From the NCBI GenBank assembly GCA_028023455.1, contig JAQFVV010006199.1, positions 1,428,001 through 1,492,000 of the forward strand: a DNA stretch of 64,000 bases, given 5' to 3'. The stretch is from Epiperipatus broadwayi (lineage: Eukaryota > Onychophora > Udeonychophora > Euonychophora > Peripatidae). The translations under genes and the position numbers were made by a program. Below the pieces are notes generated by a model. The model ran no database searches. It was given only the letters and a program-made list of their open reading frames with translations, and had not been told where the DNA came from. Of this stretch, positions 46,140 through 59,589 are shown in pieces (within the stretch, counting starts at the first letter, position 1; each line of letters starts with the position of its first letter).

Positions 46140-47935
46140 TCTTACGCCTGAGGAACGGTGATCTTTGTCTCCATACAACGTGTCGAAATGGTACAAGATA
46201 ACATACCGATGGATAACCTTCCTGATAGAAGCCTACTGCAATAGTATTTCAAGTAAAAGAGCTGCTGCCTATCCAGAGAACAAAGCCAAGAGACAAGATG
46301 CTGCCCAGGAGTTAGGTAATAACCTTCATGATTACTGCAAGAGATCTCAGATGAACTTTTAATTATTAATTTTCAAAATTATAGCTATAGTAAATTTCAA
46401 TAAGTGTCCAGTTTAAAGTCTAATAGTTTAAATCATTCTTTTACTTCAACCTGTAAAACCAATAATAAATACTCGTTTGATTTACTGTAAAGTAGCTCTG
46501 TAAATCTATTATCTCGAATCTGTTAAAGAGATAAGCTTAATAATTATTTTGTTAATTAAATTTTGTAGTACTCTCATATTTGCAGTGAAATCTATGCTCT
46601 TTTATATATTTAAGTTTTTAATATTTCATTTAGTTATGTGATATGTGAAATATATTTCGAACCAGCAAGTGGATATATTTTAATAATTTTATTCTGAAGA
46701 TAATATTTTTATCTTCAATTTAGTAATTATGATATAACGCTTAGTTATATTACATCCAAATCGCTGATTCAAAATTGAAATTAATTAATTAATAACTGAT
46801 ATCCTTGTGATTATTGCAGTAATTTAAATCAACTCTGAATTTGATTTTATATATAATTGTTGTGGTTTGCTTTGTTATACTGATAAATTATGATTTTAAG
46901 CATAGTTTTACTTAATTAATAATAGAATTCTGGTCACAGAAATATTAATAAGATATATTTAGTTATTTTCATTAATTTGATCTTCTTAAATATGCTTTCT
47001 CTTCTTTTTTTTTATTAAATATGATTAGAGATGCGAATTAATTGTTTGCTAAACAAGAATATTAAAAAAACCCTTCTCTTTATAGCATATTTTAAGTACC
47101 TATAGTGAATGTATTTAGGACTAGTTCAACCATTTCTTTCTATAATATATGTTATTTGGGAATTATCCGAAACTAACATAACGCTTAGTTTGATGGATGA
47201 TGATTTGCATCATTATTGAGCTATATTATTAGGCTCGAATATTAGAGAAATTTAGTAAACAGTCGCAATATTATTGCTGTACTAATTAAATTATATTTCT
47301 GGCTAGCATTGTTATTTATCACTTGGAAAACCAATATTAAATGAATATTATGTTGGCATATTAAATTCTTATATACATAGATTATTCTCTGAGCATGAAA
47401 GTCAGCTAATACATTTAAATGAGTTTGAACACTATATTATCCCGGACTGATTACATTCTGTTGTATAACATCTCCAAGCATCTATTTGATCTCAATGTGA
47501 TCCCTAAATAGTGTAATGTAATTTATTTTGTTTTTCATTACTAATAATTTTAATAAATTAATTAAATTTATCTCATCTTCATTATTCATTTATCATATCC
47601 CAATCTAATCCACTTACTTATTAATTATATTACCAGATATTATTATCCCAAATGGCAATACTATATTAATAGATGTTTAATCCAATTTTATGTGATGCAT
47701 GTGTAGTTAGTTATAGAATATCGTGTTTCTCTCTGTTTGGAGCTGGCTCACAATTAAAATTAAGGCCCATGTGTAACCTCAGAAATGTCACTCATATGCT
47801 GGTAAATGAGTTGGAGCTTGTTTTGAACTCTGGATCTTACCATCCCATTCAATCGGTTTTAGGGTATTGGATTCTGGATTTTGTTATGTGAATGTACAAA
47901 TCTGGTTGTACAATATAGAATGTTACAATATAGAT
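46140..47935. other. Non-coding DNA
   Basis: A GC-richer block at 46140-46365 contains an unrecognised plus ORF (46165-46362, 65 codons, hydrophilic C-terminal half). A second block at 47690-47890 carries another unrecognised ORF (47673-47891). Neither matches a family I know. The rest is AT-rich. Confidence 0.45.
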
Positions 47936-47940
47936 TAATA

Positions 47941-48440
47941 CGTTATCAATATATTTTTATCTACCAAATGTTTTTAACATTCTTAAGTTTTAATTGTAAA
48001 TTAGATTTTAACATTGTGTGAACTTTTTATAATCAACATATAATGCATTGGCGAAAGTTATTTCTTGCCATATATAAAACAATTCAACTGTTGGTAAAAA
48101 ATTGAAAGTCAACAGAAATTCCATTCAAAAAATAATGAGTTAGAATTATTTATTCTTTTTTTATGTTAATCAGAATGTGATTAGTTTAAATATAAATAAT
48201 ACATTATCAATATATTTTTATCTTTCAATGCTTTTAACATTCTTAAGTTTTAATTGTAAATTCGATTTTAGTATTGTGTGAACTTCTTATAATCAACCAA
48301 TAATGAGTGGGCCAAATTCATTCCTGGCCTTATATAAAAACAGTTCATCTGTTGATAAAAAAGTTGAAAGTCAACAGAAATTTCATACAATAATAAATAT
48401 AAAAAAAGTTTGAATAATTCGTTCTTTTTTTATGTTTAGC
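47941..48440. repeat. Tandem duplication, period about 261 bp
   Basis: TTATCAATATATTTTTATCT, AACATTCTTAAGTTTTAATT and GAAAGTCAACAGAAATT recur in the same order, starting 47941 and 48202. Copies are clearly diverged. The ORF 48383-48601 (minus) is unsupported. Confidence 0.85.
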
Positions 48441-48692
48441 AAAATAGTTGAGATTTTTTTTATTTTACATTTTCCAAAATAGCATATATGTACTAATGTA
48501 CTTATTGTTCTTACTACACTATTGTACGTGCAAGTTATTGGATTGTTTTTGTGAGGTTGAAAATGTACATATTTTAGTGAATTTTTAAAACTGAATTTCA
48601 ATTAAAGCTTTTGAAAGTTTTAATGAATTTTTCTATGGAAGCGCTCATTTCGTTCAATACACGGATGCTTTGTCCCTGATATATATACGTAC
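48441..48692. other. AT-rich spacer
   Basis: Nothing recognised. Confidence 0.5.
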
Positions 48693-49665
48693 TATAATGG
48701 CATGATTCAACCTCCCAATCCTATTTTTCATGCTAGGGCACCACTAGATTATTCGAACCTAAAAAAATTTATAAAGTAGGCAGATACGTATGGGTAAGGT
48801 TCAACTTTTATTTGACCGATAGCCCCAGTCACTAGCTCATGGAGAAGCTGAACTTGACTTTAAAAGATATTAATAAAAATAAGTTATTGCCAAAATTAAT
48901 TAAACAAAACATTTTTTATTATGCACATACACATTAAAAGGAAAATTTCTGGAAACTAAATCAGTTACACATAAATTTAATTTACGTTATATGCACAGAT
49001 GGATGCATTTAAGAGATTGAATACAATTTTAATATTTGACTAAATATAAATATGTTACATAGACTACATACTTAAATAACTCGATTCGTTTAACTCCAAG
49101 CTACAAGTTCGCATCCAAATCAATGCCAGTTTACTAATATATCAATGTGATCAATGCAAAATGAAGATGTTAGCATAAAAAACATGTTGACAGGAGTGTG
49201 CATCTGTAGCATGATATTATTAAAGAAGTAATGACTTTCATCCAGTACATGAATGTAGATCTGTCTGATAAGATAATCATTGAGAAATATATATATATAA
49301 GAAATGCTCTATACATGGGGAATAGTGATCTTTGCTAGCTTACTGTTCGAACTGGAGCATAAAGAGATTAACTGCATAGTAAATACATCTACAACCATTG
49401 GTAACATGTTGGCTACACTTTTGGGCCATACATTCAGTTGGGTATTATACCCTGTATGCTAATGCAGCATAAAAGAATGAGAATCCAATGTGCCTCCCCA
49501 GATTACATTGACATAAAATACCCATACATCCCTTGACCAGCACTGATTCAACTATGAAACAAATAGCCCAAAATTAACACACCTTAAATTAACAATTTTA
49601 TGAATCTATGCAGCCATTTATGCTTATTTTTAAATTATTAATTAAAAGAAATTATGAGAATGGAC

Positions 49666-49815
<150 letters not shown>

Positions 49816-50607
49816 AATATACTAAGAGAAAAATATAACAAATAATTTAAATTTCTGTTTAATCAGATGAGACTTTATGGTTTAGGTACCATTTATGTTT
49901 AAGTATTTGAAAAGTTCTTATTTTAGATGATTAAAGTTCATACTTTCTGTGGTTTAGGTTTATTTGAAATCTGTCTTGGTGATCCATGATGCATCACAAA
50001 ACTCCAATCAAAGTCCATTTAATATTAATATATTGTTTTTTTGGAAGACCAGTCCATTGTTCGCTGCTTTTCAGGAACCATCACTGTAGAGGTTGCCTCA
50101 GCTGGTACAAATATGGGGAACTAATTAATGTGTGATCCTTAGCAATACATGTAAATATGTTTAAATTATGTAACCAACAAGAGCAATATAAAAGAACAAA
50201 ACTCCATTTAGCAAAAGTTTTTGTTTCTTTTTATATCATTTAATTTTTTATCATCAAATTCCAGAATCAATCTTGCCTGGCTTCTCACTGATGATTCTCT
50301 CTGTGGATCATGTGTGTTCTTTCACATTGTTTATTGGGCAGCTCACTTTTGAGTGGGAATATCAGATTTTATTACTAATAATTTTTTTATTGATATGTTA
50401 TCTGACTGATCATCGGTTAAATGCCCAAGGGCATATTTGCTATTATGTCATTAATTTAAATAAAAAATCATTTCCATTCTAAGATTTAAAATAATTTCTA
50501 AATAGAAAATAAGATTAAAAATAATTTGTAAATAGAAAATAATTAAAAGCTTTTATTTTTTTTTTACATTCCTTTAAAAAAAAAATCTTTTATCTTTAAC
50601 TTTTTTT

Positions 50608-50620
50608 CTTTTTTACTTTT
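50608..50620. repeat. Target duplication of the SINE, left
   Basis: CTTTTTTACTTTT, exact copy at 50729-50741. Confidence 0.8.
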
Positions 50621-50728
50621 TTTTTATATGTCATAGCATCAGCCTGGAGGTGAACCCACAACTGTCTGCAACCAACTACTTGCTTGCAAGGCAGCTGCAA
50701 TGACCTCTTGGCTAACAACGCTTGACTC
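50621..50728 (-). mobile_element. Short tRNA-derived SINE, complete
   Basis: Minus-strand element of about 108 bp. A box TAGCCAAGAGG (50704-50714) and B box GGTTCACCTCC (50647-50657) are pol III internal promoter motifs about 50 bp apart. A short A-rich tail (TATAAAAA) lies at the 3' end. It is bracketed by exact 13-bp duplications as expected for LINE-mediated insertion. The tRNA of origin was not identified. It lies inside the older solo LTR. Confidence 0.8.
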
Positions 50729-50905
50729 CTTTTTTACTTTTAACTTACTTTTCAATAATTATTTTATAGTTTGCCATTTATGCAATTATTATATATTGAT
50801 TTAAATAAATTTATTAATTTTTTAAATTTCTATATAATGTTTTATTCATCTATATATTTTTTAATATTTTACAGTGATGTAATGTCATATATGTGTACCA
50901 TTACA

Positions 50906-51129
50906 ATATATGTATAAATGCACCCAACACAGAACGATATGATGAATAAAAAAATTAATCATTAAATTTAACAATATATTTAATATTATAATAATATGCC
51001 TGTTCTTAAACTTATATATTAAAAGTTAGAAAAAAAATGTTTACATTTGTAATCTGTTTTGCTTTATGTGAAGCCACTTATTCATTATTGTTATTTATAT
51101 TTTAGTCACATACAGATTAATTAATAAGT

Positions 51130-51165
<36 letters not shown>

Positions 51166-52183
51166 GAATGTTTATTTTCAAAGCATCCCAAATTATAATT
51201 AAATGTTTAGTCAAGTTATAATAGTAGTGTATATGAGTTTAATTAAAATTATAAAGTAGTATTTAATGGCTGGAAGTTTATGATATGTATTTTATAAAGA
51301 TTAAATGATTTATATTTTATTAATTTTCAGAAATTCCAAAACAACTAACTTTAAATGTGAGTAGGAGTACAGCAAAATTTATATAAAAGTATCACTAGAT
51401 AATTTATTCTAGAATCCCTATAACAATTTTATGTGAAATTATGAGATGAGAAAAGATATCAAAAAAAGAGAAATTACAATAAAAAATTACTGACTTGCAA
51501 CTGGAATCAGCAGCTATTAACATCAGGTGTATTTCCTTTTAAAAAAATTATATCCAGCATTCAAATAGCAGGATGTTTTGCTAAAAGCCAAGTAGAAAAG
51601 AATCATATGCCTTTGATCTTTCCAATTCCTGCTTATAGGTTTGATGATTGTTGTTATTACATGCATTTAGAAATTTCCTTCTCATCTTTTCAGAAGAATC
51701 CTATTTATAAAAGTTATTTCAAAATTTCCATAAGTTATTTTTCATGAAATTCATTCTTAAGAAATGGCAAGATAAGAAATTTATTCTATTACAAAATAAG
51801 CTATTTTATCACAACTATACCAGAATTTTTTGAAAGAAGTTGTTTATGACTTTGGTAGACCAGTTGAAAATTTTCCTGGAAAAATTGCATTATCCTACAA
51901 ACTGATAATTGACTTAGTATGAAGAAATTATTGTCTGGAGCCAATTTATCCATTAAGCATGTTAATCTTCACTGATTATAAGATCTAGAATAATGAACTG
52001 TTTATACAAGAACTTTTTTTTTTTTAAAAAAAAAAGAAACTTTTCCAGCAACAATAAAATTTCACTTATTATTTTTTATTATGCACACATACTTTTCTTT
52101 ATTTTGGAGATTTACTGGCCAGTTAAAACAATTTTAATATCATTTTTGTTTATATATTCATATGCACATGCAGTGCAGCATAT
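50906..52183. other. AT-rich non-coding DNA
   Basis: A (TA)n(TG)n run is at 51131-51164 and a T(n)A(n) run at about 52013-52034. ORF 51993-52199 runs through the latter and is unsupported. Confidence 0.55.
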
Positions 52184-53960
52184 TGTGACAGTCAGATGAT
52201 GTATGATGGTTTAACCCAGTTCGAATACTAGGTGAAAGTACCTCGAGGCCATCCATATGCGAGATATTAAATCAAGAATACTATGATTTCTGCCCTATTG
52301 GCCTATTCTCAAAGCTAATTACGAACAAACAACATTATCTGAGACATACATAAATTATTTTCTCACCGGCCACAAAGCTGAGCAACAGAGGTAGAGACTT
52401 GGATGGGAACACCTATGGAGCTAAATAGTTAAAAGTGCATAAAATTTGCTACGAAAAATGTGTTTTGCGTGCCTGGATCATTAGAAAAGTAAAATAAAGC
52501 ATTATAATAAAATTTGGAAACTCCAGCTTTTTATAGTTAAATAATATGTTTAATTAACAACTTTAAAATATGAATAATGATTTAATGGCCTCCGCTATTC
52601 CCCTAAATTAATGAAAACTGATTAGACAATAAAAACAGATTAATATGTTTGCGGTCTAAATCTTTTCTTCCCAATTTTATTAAAATTGTCAACCCGAATC
52701 TCCTCGATAAAGTGCAATAATAAAATCTTTCACAAAGCATTTTTTAATTGCTTTGCACTAAAACAGAGTTTAAAAATTATTTAAAATGTATATAGCTAAA
52801 TCTGATATACATAATAAGCTAATGGCGGACAAAAGAAGCGTTATCGAGGAGATCAAGTTGGCAACCAAAAGGAAACTTACTCGTATTGAATTTTACAAAT
52901 ATAATGAAAATTGGAAAGAGATTTAAATGAAAAACTAACCTTTAAACTTAACCACAATGGAATACGAAATATTTATAAATGTTAGTAATGAAGAATAGCG
53001 AAGGAAAAAGGGTTAAATATATAGATAGATGATCACATAATATATATCTAAGACTAGTCTAATAAAAAAAATGGTTACCTTACAAATATAATTAAATACA
53101 ACAATTTATAATATAATTCAGTGAAGCACTTAAAAAAGGGTATGAACAAAAAAAGTAGAAAGTAAATAGTTCAATGGAGGAGAGATACTATTACCATCCT
53201 GGTTCCTTGGTCATGTTCCATCGACGAGCGTAGCTTGATCCGTCCATCGATAGGTATTTGTCCGGACAATGAAAATGGAAATATGTAGCATGGTTTCATG
53301 AAAAATCCTACAGACACAGCACAGAGTTCAGATCATTATTAGGTGGATACTACGGCATTTTGGATGGTATTTAGGAACCTCGGTGATAGGCAAAGCTATT
53401 TATTTGCCTAGCCAAGCATAGTAGAATCCATCAAATTCATATGACTTTTAGCTTGAGCATGTTCAAACTTCTCCATGATTTTGAAGATGACAGTTGTATA
53501 ACTTTTTGGAATAAAAATCTCAACAAGCAAAAGCAAAATCTGAAAGCATTCTCCATTGAATAACAGCAAGAAAACTCTGAATAATCTTTTGTTCTCACTT
53601 CTATTTATACCCTCTTTGTCAGCTACCTTCTATTGTTTGTATGATATTAGATAAGCCCATCCCCACTCTTTGTTTCAAGGTAACATTTTCTAAAAATAAC
53701 TTTTACTTTTTTCTTCTAAATTTCTTTCTTTAAAGTTTGAATTTTAGTAATTAAAAAAGAAAGAGAAAGCCATCTTTAATTTGCCTTGAATGGGCTAACT
53801 AATTACAAGCATACATTCTTTTAGAAAATGTTGGCGGGCTTATCTCAAAATCAAATCATATTAAATATTTTAACAAGATTTAAAAAGAAAAATATATCAT
53901 TTCTTTTAATACTGTAAGCATTTTATTTCAGCAGAATTTTGCATTAACTCATATATATAC
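52184..53960 (-). repeat. Probable solo LTR, right end uncertain
   Basis: The left end TGTGACAGTCAG follows ATAT. It is GC-richer than the flanks and has a minus-strand promoter GGGTATAAATAG at 53601-53612, identical in core to the 42.9-kb LTR. The right end was not located with confidence; a palindrome CATATATATACG/CGTATATATATG (about 53951-53979) lies near the expected position. No coding interior. Confidence 0.45.
53601..53612 (-). promoter_or_regulatory. TATA box of the 52.2-kb LTR
   Basis: Minus strand GGGTATAAATAG. Confidence 0.5.
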
Positions 53961-53979
53961 GCTTGACGTATATATATGT
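53951..53979. repeat. Perfect 12-bp palindrome arms
   Basis: CATATATATACG, a five-base loop, then CGTATATATATG. Confidence 0.85.
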
Positions 53980-55575
53980 TTGACTAATAGGTTTTACATG
54001 TAATTTTTATTAACAGAAATCTAATCTTAGAATGGAATTTATTTAAAATGAAATAGTTAACTGCAAAACCCTGCTGATATTGGACTATAAACTTAATTCA
54101 GGCCTACAATACTAATTAGGTTTATAGAAGGCTGTGAAGCATGGATCGGACTTCAGATTCATTGCTTCAATACGAATGTATGAATGCTTAGGTAGTTAAT
54201 ACACATTATATTGTTTATGTTTCAACTGAGGAAAATAAACTAAAAGATTCCAGCTTTATATATCACTTAAATGCTTTTGCCTGTTCACTTACACAAAGAT
54301 TTTATTTGAATTTCATAAAAGCTTTCATGTAACAATGTTTATTTATAAAACTATTTGTAACACCTTTGTGAGTTGAATGTTATAAGTTGAACAGAGTCAT
54401 TTAAACTATTAATGTTATTTGATTATTATTATTAGTGATATAAATAAAATTGGATGATTTTTTATTTTATATATTCATATTTGTTAATTTATTTGCTCAC
54501 TTATATCACATCAATTTACAATCACATTATTATTTTTATTTTAAGTTCTGAGATCATTAATCATTTATTATTTTTCATTTTAATTATATTTGAATTTAAT
54601 AAAAAAATACTTTTAAATACCTTATTGTAAAACTTTGTTTTCGGTTAATATTTATGAAGAATTTCACAGCTTTTAATTCATAATTTTATTTAATAAAAGT
54701 TAAATAGAATATTAAGAGAATCTCAACATAAATTTATCCTGTTGAAAATTAGCATTTGAATCTAAAGGTCATTCCTTTTGCCCATATATACTGTTACAAA
54801 TTGATGTCCAACATGGACTCGAAAGAATAAGAGTAGCCTAAACAAGTTAACTTTTTGTCAAGTGACTTATGAGTGAATTATTCATGCAGTATATAAAATT
54901 TTATCATTATCAATATTTTTTTAAAAAATATATACTCCTCTCATTAGAAAAAAGTAAATTTATATAAATTGTTGAAAGAAATAGATAGGATTCTATTATA
55001 TATGCATATTACTAATTTTAATTATAGCTAGTGGAAAGAAGGCATAATATATTTATATTTATTAAAAGATTAGTTATTATTAGATTATGTTATGTTTAAC
55101 TAACAACTTACTACTATGGATTGAACTAATTAAGATTTATCAGGCAGACCCAATCTTGCTTTCCAAGAAATTTTAATCTAATAATAGGGTTAGAAGCAAA
55201 GTTGCAAGAAGTACAAACTCGAAATATGCCCTTTTTTTAATTATAAAACTCCATTCCTGTGTATATTCACCATTGTAAGTACCTTCTTCTTTGGCATATT
55301 GTCTATTGTTTAGGGTTATTAATATTCCTATCAACAAAGAACTAGTTTAACTACCCTATCAAGCAAAGTAGGTGCAAGTGCAGTCAAATTTTAGCCTACA
55401 AAAATCCAACTGCCCATGCTCCAAGGCAATAGGGATCTTTGTTTTGTTGTTGGAATTTGTATGAAGTTTTTATATTTCTGTAGAGACTGAAATGGACAGA
55501 GGGGCCAAGAAACTATCATTTTTGCAATGAATTATTTATTTAAGACAAATAATAATTATGAGTATTTAAAAATTT
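53980..55575. other. AT-rich non-coding DNA
   Basis: Nothing recognised with confidence. Confidence 0.5.
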
Positions 55576-55668
55576 GGACTATGATCCTGAACAGACATTT
55601 CAGGAACACTGGGACATTTAATCAAAAATAGAGACAAATCCCAAAAAATCGGGATGTCTGGTCACCCT
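55576..55668. mobile_element. DNA-transposon terminus, probably hAT-like
   Basis: Read on the minus strand: CTAGGGTGACCAGACATCCC then GATTTTTTGGGATTTGTC, a terminus type seen in hAT-like repeats. The opposite end was not found, so this is a partial copy. Confidence 0.4.
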
Positions 55669-55952
55669 AGGGCCTAGATAAACTGCATATGGCAGTAAAA
55701 CCATAAATTCAATATGGTTTTCAAATATTTCATTATAGTAGGAAGAGCATTGAAAATGATCCTTAGCTAGGTACATCAAAAATTACTAGAAACAGTTGCC
55801 AAAATCATTGGACTGTTCACTGTGTGTCATTAGACTCATTAAATAACTTATTGGCAGTCATAATATCACTATCCATCTTAATCAAAGATTTGAAAAAGCA
55901 AAAGACATCCAAGTGCTTTGTTCCTCACTTGTTGATAATCAATAAAAAAAAG

Positions 55953-56115
55953 TACTCGAGTCAAACACTGCAGAAACATGAAAGAATCAAACTATGGACC
56001 TGGAATTTGTATTACATCTTGTAAGTGATGAGTGTACTTGAGTCAAATACTGCAGAAACATGAATAGAATCAAATTATGGATCTGGAATTTGTATTATGT
56101 CTTGTAAATGATGAT
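55953..56115. repeat. Tandem duplication, period 82 bp
   Basis: TACT(C/T)GAGTCAAA(C/T)ACTGCAG, GAATCAAA(C/T)TATGGA and CTGGAATTTGTATTA occur twice (55953, 56035). The ORF 55824-56024 ends in the first copy and is unsupported. Confidence 0.9.
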
Positions 56116-58710
56116 GAAACATACTCCTTTTATTATGAGTTATCAGCCAAGCATCAGAGTAAGCAATGGAGATCACAAGAAAAATTAATATATAGAAATG
56201 GTTATGTCTCTTGGCATACAACAATATAGTAATGTGTATGCACATATATAGATAAAGTTGTAATGAAAAATAGAAATAAACACAAACAAAAAAAAAATTG
56301 TAAATATTTTCTTTATTACACTGGAATAACAGATAAGGATCAAATAATTTTGAATTTAAAAAAAATTATTATAAATTAAACATTTAAAAATGTCAAATTA
56401 ATATTTTATTAATTTTGATAAAACAAATATGTTTTTATGTATAATAGATATACTGGTAATTATAAATTTACGCTATCTATTTTGATTAGATTATGAAATT
56501 TTTTTAATTAAAGCTTATATAACATATTTTATAAAAATCCTACAAAGTTGTTTTTGATAGGATTAAAATGAATTGAAAAGAGTCATTAACTTTTTTCAAT
56601 CAGATAAAGAAATCTTACTTTTATTACTATTTTTTAATACCATCCTTACTATAAAACAATTGGAAAAAAGATTAGATGAGAGATTATGACATGATTTTGA
56701 AGTTATAACTGAAAAAGAGTGTATCTAGCTATAGTTTCTTATGTCATGATGGTAGAGTTTAGATTTACATGGAAGCATGACTTATTTTTTTTTATTCATA
56801 GCTCATATATATGTTTATTAGATGTGTGAAGTCTACCAAATTATAGTGACTGAATGCAAATAGTTACCAAATTATAACTTTCCCAAAGATGACAATAAGT
56901 CAGTCTGCTGTCTTAGAAGAGACCAGCTTACCAAGAGAGTCCATCAGCTTGCTGAAGAATTAGTTTATATGTATGTTTTATCACTATGCAGAGAAACACT
57001 GATAAATGTACTGTGTTGGATATATATAAAGTACAGCTGGTGAGTAGAATATACTATATATATTGAGAATGATATTATTTTAAATAATTTTTTGAAAATG
57101 ATAGTTAAAATCTTTAACTTACAAATTTTTGAAAGTAAATAACTTTTATCAACTAAAACAAATAATGAAAGGAAATAATAAATGACTATTTCCAGTATTT
57201 TTTATTAAAAAAAGAAAACTCCAAAAATCTTTCTATATTGAACAAAAGATCTTGCTAGAATATTTTTAAAAACATCTTCAATTAATTAGGAGTAACCTGG
57301 AAAAAAAAGGAAAAACTTTTTTGAAGGACTATAGAAGAATCATTATATTTTTTGGAAAAAAAAAACACTTTTTTTTAAAATGTACTAAAAACCTAGATCA
57401 ATAAGAAGATAATACATACACACCTACATGTGAATTTTATGAATATTTTTGACATTGAATTAATTATGTCTTGTGAAAATATTAACTAATTAAATATCAT
57501 TAGGATATAAATGCCTGTGTATGCACACATCTGAATGGTTACTCAAACATATTAAATCGATCATTACTTAGGTGTTAAAAAAATGAAATTTTTTATTGGT
57601 TAAGATAATTCTAAAATGTTAACTATATTATTAAACAGCATAGCTGTGCTTATACAGATGCCTGTCATGTAGACACATATATGTTGAAATTAATTGTACT
57701 TTATAAATTATTAAAATGAATTATATATATATAAGTCTGTAACAATTAATATGTTCATTTTTTTTATACAGGCATGTCAGGTGCGGATATATAGGTGTTT
57801 TATATAAACCTATTGAGATATTTGTAAATCACAATGATAGCTTATTTCTTTTTGTATTAATCAAAATCAGAATACTGAATTTATATCATGCATGATCAGT
57901 AAACCTTAATTTCATTTTATTATTTCTAATTTATACATTTACATTTCATTGTTTAAATTATTCCAGTGAATTTATTTAATCCTAAAATATTATAAATTAT
58001 TATATGTTATATCTCTTGCTCATGGTAACAGTTATAAAGCTTTACCTTACTGAGTTGGATTAATGCATAATGGTTGTTATAGAAAAGAGATTTACATTTA
58101 GTGATTTTGGACATCCAGATGATTCACAATTGGTGCAAAGGTATATCCTTTAAAGTTCATGCACTACATTCATTTTATTTATTAATTTATTTAGAAATTT
58201 AGTTGATTAGTGATACTAAATGGTCAGGGCATTGATAATGATCAATATGTTTCTATAGCCCAGTATTTTTTAAGCTGTTATATCCTTATGCATTAGCACT
58301 TAAGATTGTGCATCAAAATTACTGTTTATGTAATCTGCCCTGAGCTTGCCAAGGGCTAAATAATTAATAGTAGACCCATTTCAAATCCAATCACAAGATT
58401 GAAACCTTTGATTTATTTTTATTCTTGATGATGAATAATTATTGCTTTTGAGCAATGCTGGTGAATTTATAGTGCTTTAGCTGATCTATCATGCTCTTCA
58501 TATTTATTATAACATGCTCATTTCTTTTATATTTAATTTTGTCATTGATTTGGGTTAAATGATGATGAGTGCCATCACCCCAGATTTACCTTAAAACATT
58601 GTACTGTTACAATATATATATATATATGTATATTATCATGGATGAAAGATGAATTCATAGTATTATTTTCAGAGCTTTTATGTAATAAAAATATAATAGT
58701 TAAATAGCTG
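56116..58710. other. AT-rich non-coding DNA
   Basis: Several A-runs and an (AT)n run at about 58613-58627. No recognised gene. Confidence 0.5.
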
Positions 58711-58791
58711 ATGCTTCAGTACAATGACAAGTACTTTCCTCAGAACTTCTTTCTCAAATCATAAGAATGTGTGTGGGGATATTTAAAATCA

Positions 58792-59157
58792 TTATTTTTT
58801 TCTTTTTATTTTCTCTTCAAATTTTATTGGTTGAGAAGTTTTAAAAAATAATTTCTCCTTCAATAGCATTTTCCAAATACTGTTAATTTTTTTTAATTCA
58901 CAATTTTCATTTATGTTCTTAGGTCTTTTAAAAATCTCTATAGCTTCCCTTAGCAGACTTTGATCATATTGTTCAATTTTTGCCAGAATATGTGTTTTAT
59001 TAAAATTGATATCATGATTAGTTAATTTAATGTATGAATAAATAGCTGATGAATTAGATTTTTCTCTAACTGCCAAAATGTGTTCTTCCTTTCTTATATT
59101 TTTTTTGTTGGTCTGTCCAATGTATGAATGCAAACAAACTCCACATGGTATATATGA
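58792..59157 (-). pseudogene. Penelope-like GIY-YIG endonuclease domain, left arm
   Basis: C-terminal endonuclease of a Penelope-like retroelement; it nicks target DNA. From 59157 down: I-S-Y-I-P-C-G-V-C-L-H-S-Y-I-G-Q-T (the GIY...YIG pair, with GIY altered to S-Y-I), then R-K-E-E-H, S-S-A-I-Y-S-Y, L-T-N-H-D-I and R-E-A-I-E-I-F-K, the standard order including the late catalytic-position glutamate. This frame is open to the stop at 58792. The in-frame ATG at 59202 lies in the right arm, so the first 15 or so codons are antisense of the other copy and not part of the protein. There is no RT upstream. It is a fragment that happens to stay open. Confidence 0.85.
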
Positions 59158-59158
59158 A

Positions 59159-59530
59159 ATTTCATGTGGAGTTTGTTTACATTTATACATTGGACAGACC
59201 AATCATAGAATAAATAAAAGAAAGGAAAACATATTTTGGTAATTAAAGAAAAATCTAATTCATCACTATTTAATCACATTAAATTAACTAACCATGACAA
59301 CACATATTCTGGCAAAAATCGAACAACATGACCAAAAACTGCTAAGGTAAGCTATAGCAATTTTAAAAAGTTCCAAGAACATAAATGAAAAGTTGTGAAT
59401 TAAAGAAAATTAACAATATTTGGAAAAAACAATTGGAGGATAAAGTATTTTTTAAAACTTATCAACAAATAGAATTTGAGAATGAGGAGAAAATAACAAA
59501 GGAAAAAAATAACAATTTTAAATCTCACTA
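59159..59530 (+). pseudogene. Penelope-like GIY-YIG endonuclease domain, right arm
   Basis: Inverted copy of the domain at 58792. Reads C-G-V-C-L-H-L-Y-I-G-Q-T-N, then after frame breaks H-I-L-A-K-I-E-Q-H-D-Q-K and an S-K-N-I-N-E block. It contains stops, so it is dead. Confidence 0.75.
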
Positions 59531-59589
59531 CACACATTCTTATGATTTGAGAAAGAAGCTCTGATGAAAGCACTTGTTATTGTGACATT

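Larger units (their letters stand above)
58716..59585. repeat. Large imperfect palindrome of two Penelope 3' ends
   Basis: Left arm 58716-59157 (minus sense) and right arm 59159-59585 (plus sense) are inverted copies of one Penelope-like 3' segment, meeting within a few bases near 59158. Matching blocks include CATGTGGAGTTTGTTT, CATTGGACAGACCAA, GAAAAATCTAATTCATCA and ATTCTTATGATTTGAGAAAG. The right arm carries more mutations. Confidence 0.88.

Noticed and set aside
47673-47891. 72-codon plus ORF in a GC-richer block
   Set aside because: No recognisable domain or second copy in the window. Left as unknown sequence rather than called a gene.
54100-54185. Weak E-G-C-E-A-W-I translation resembling a LINE thumb motif
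   Set aside because: Only a few residues match, with no supporting blocks on either side.
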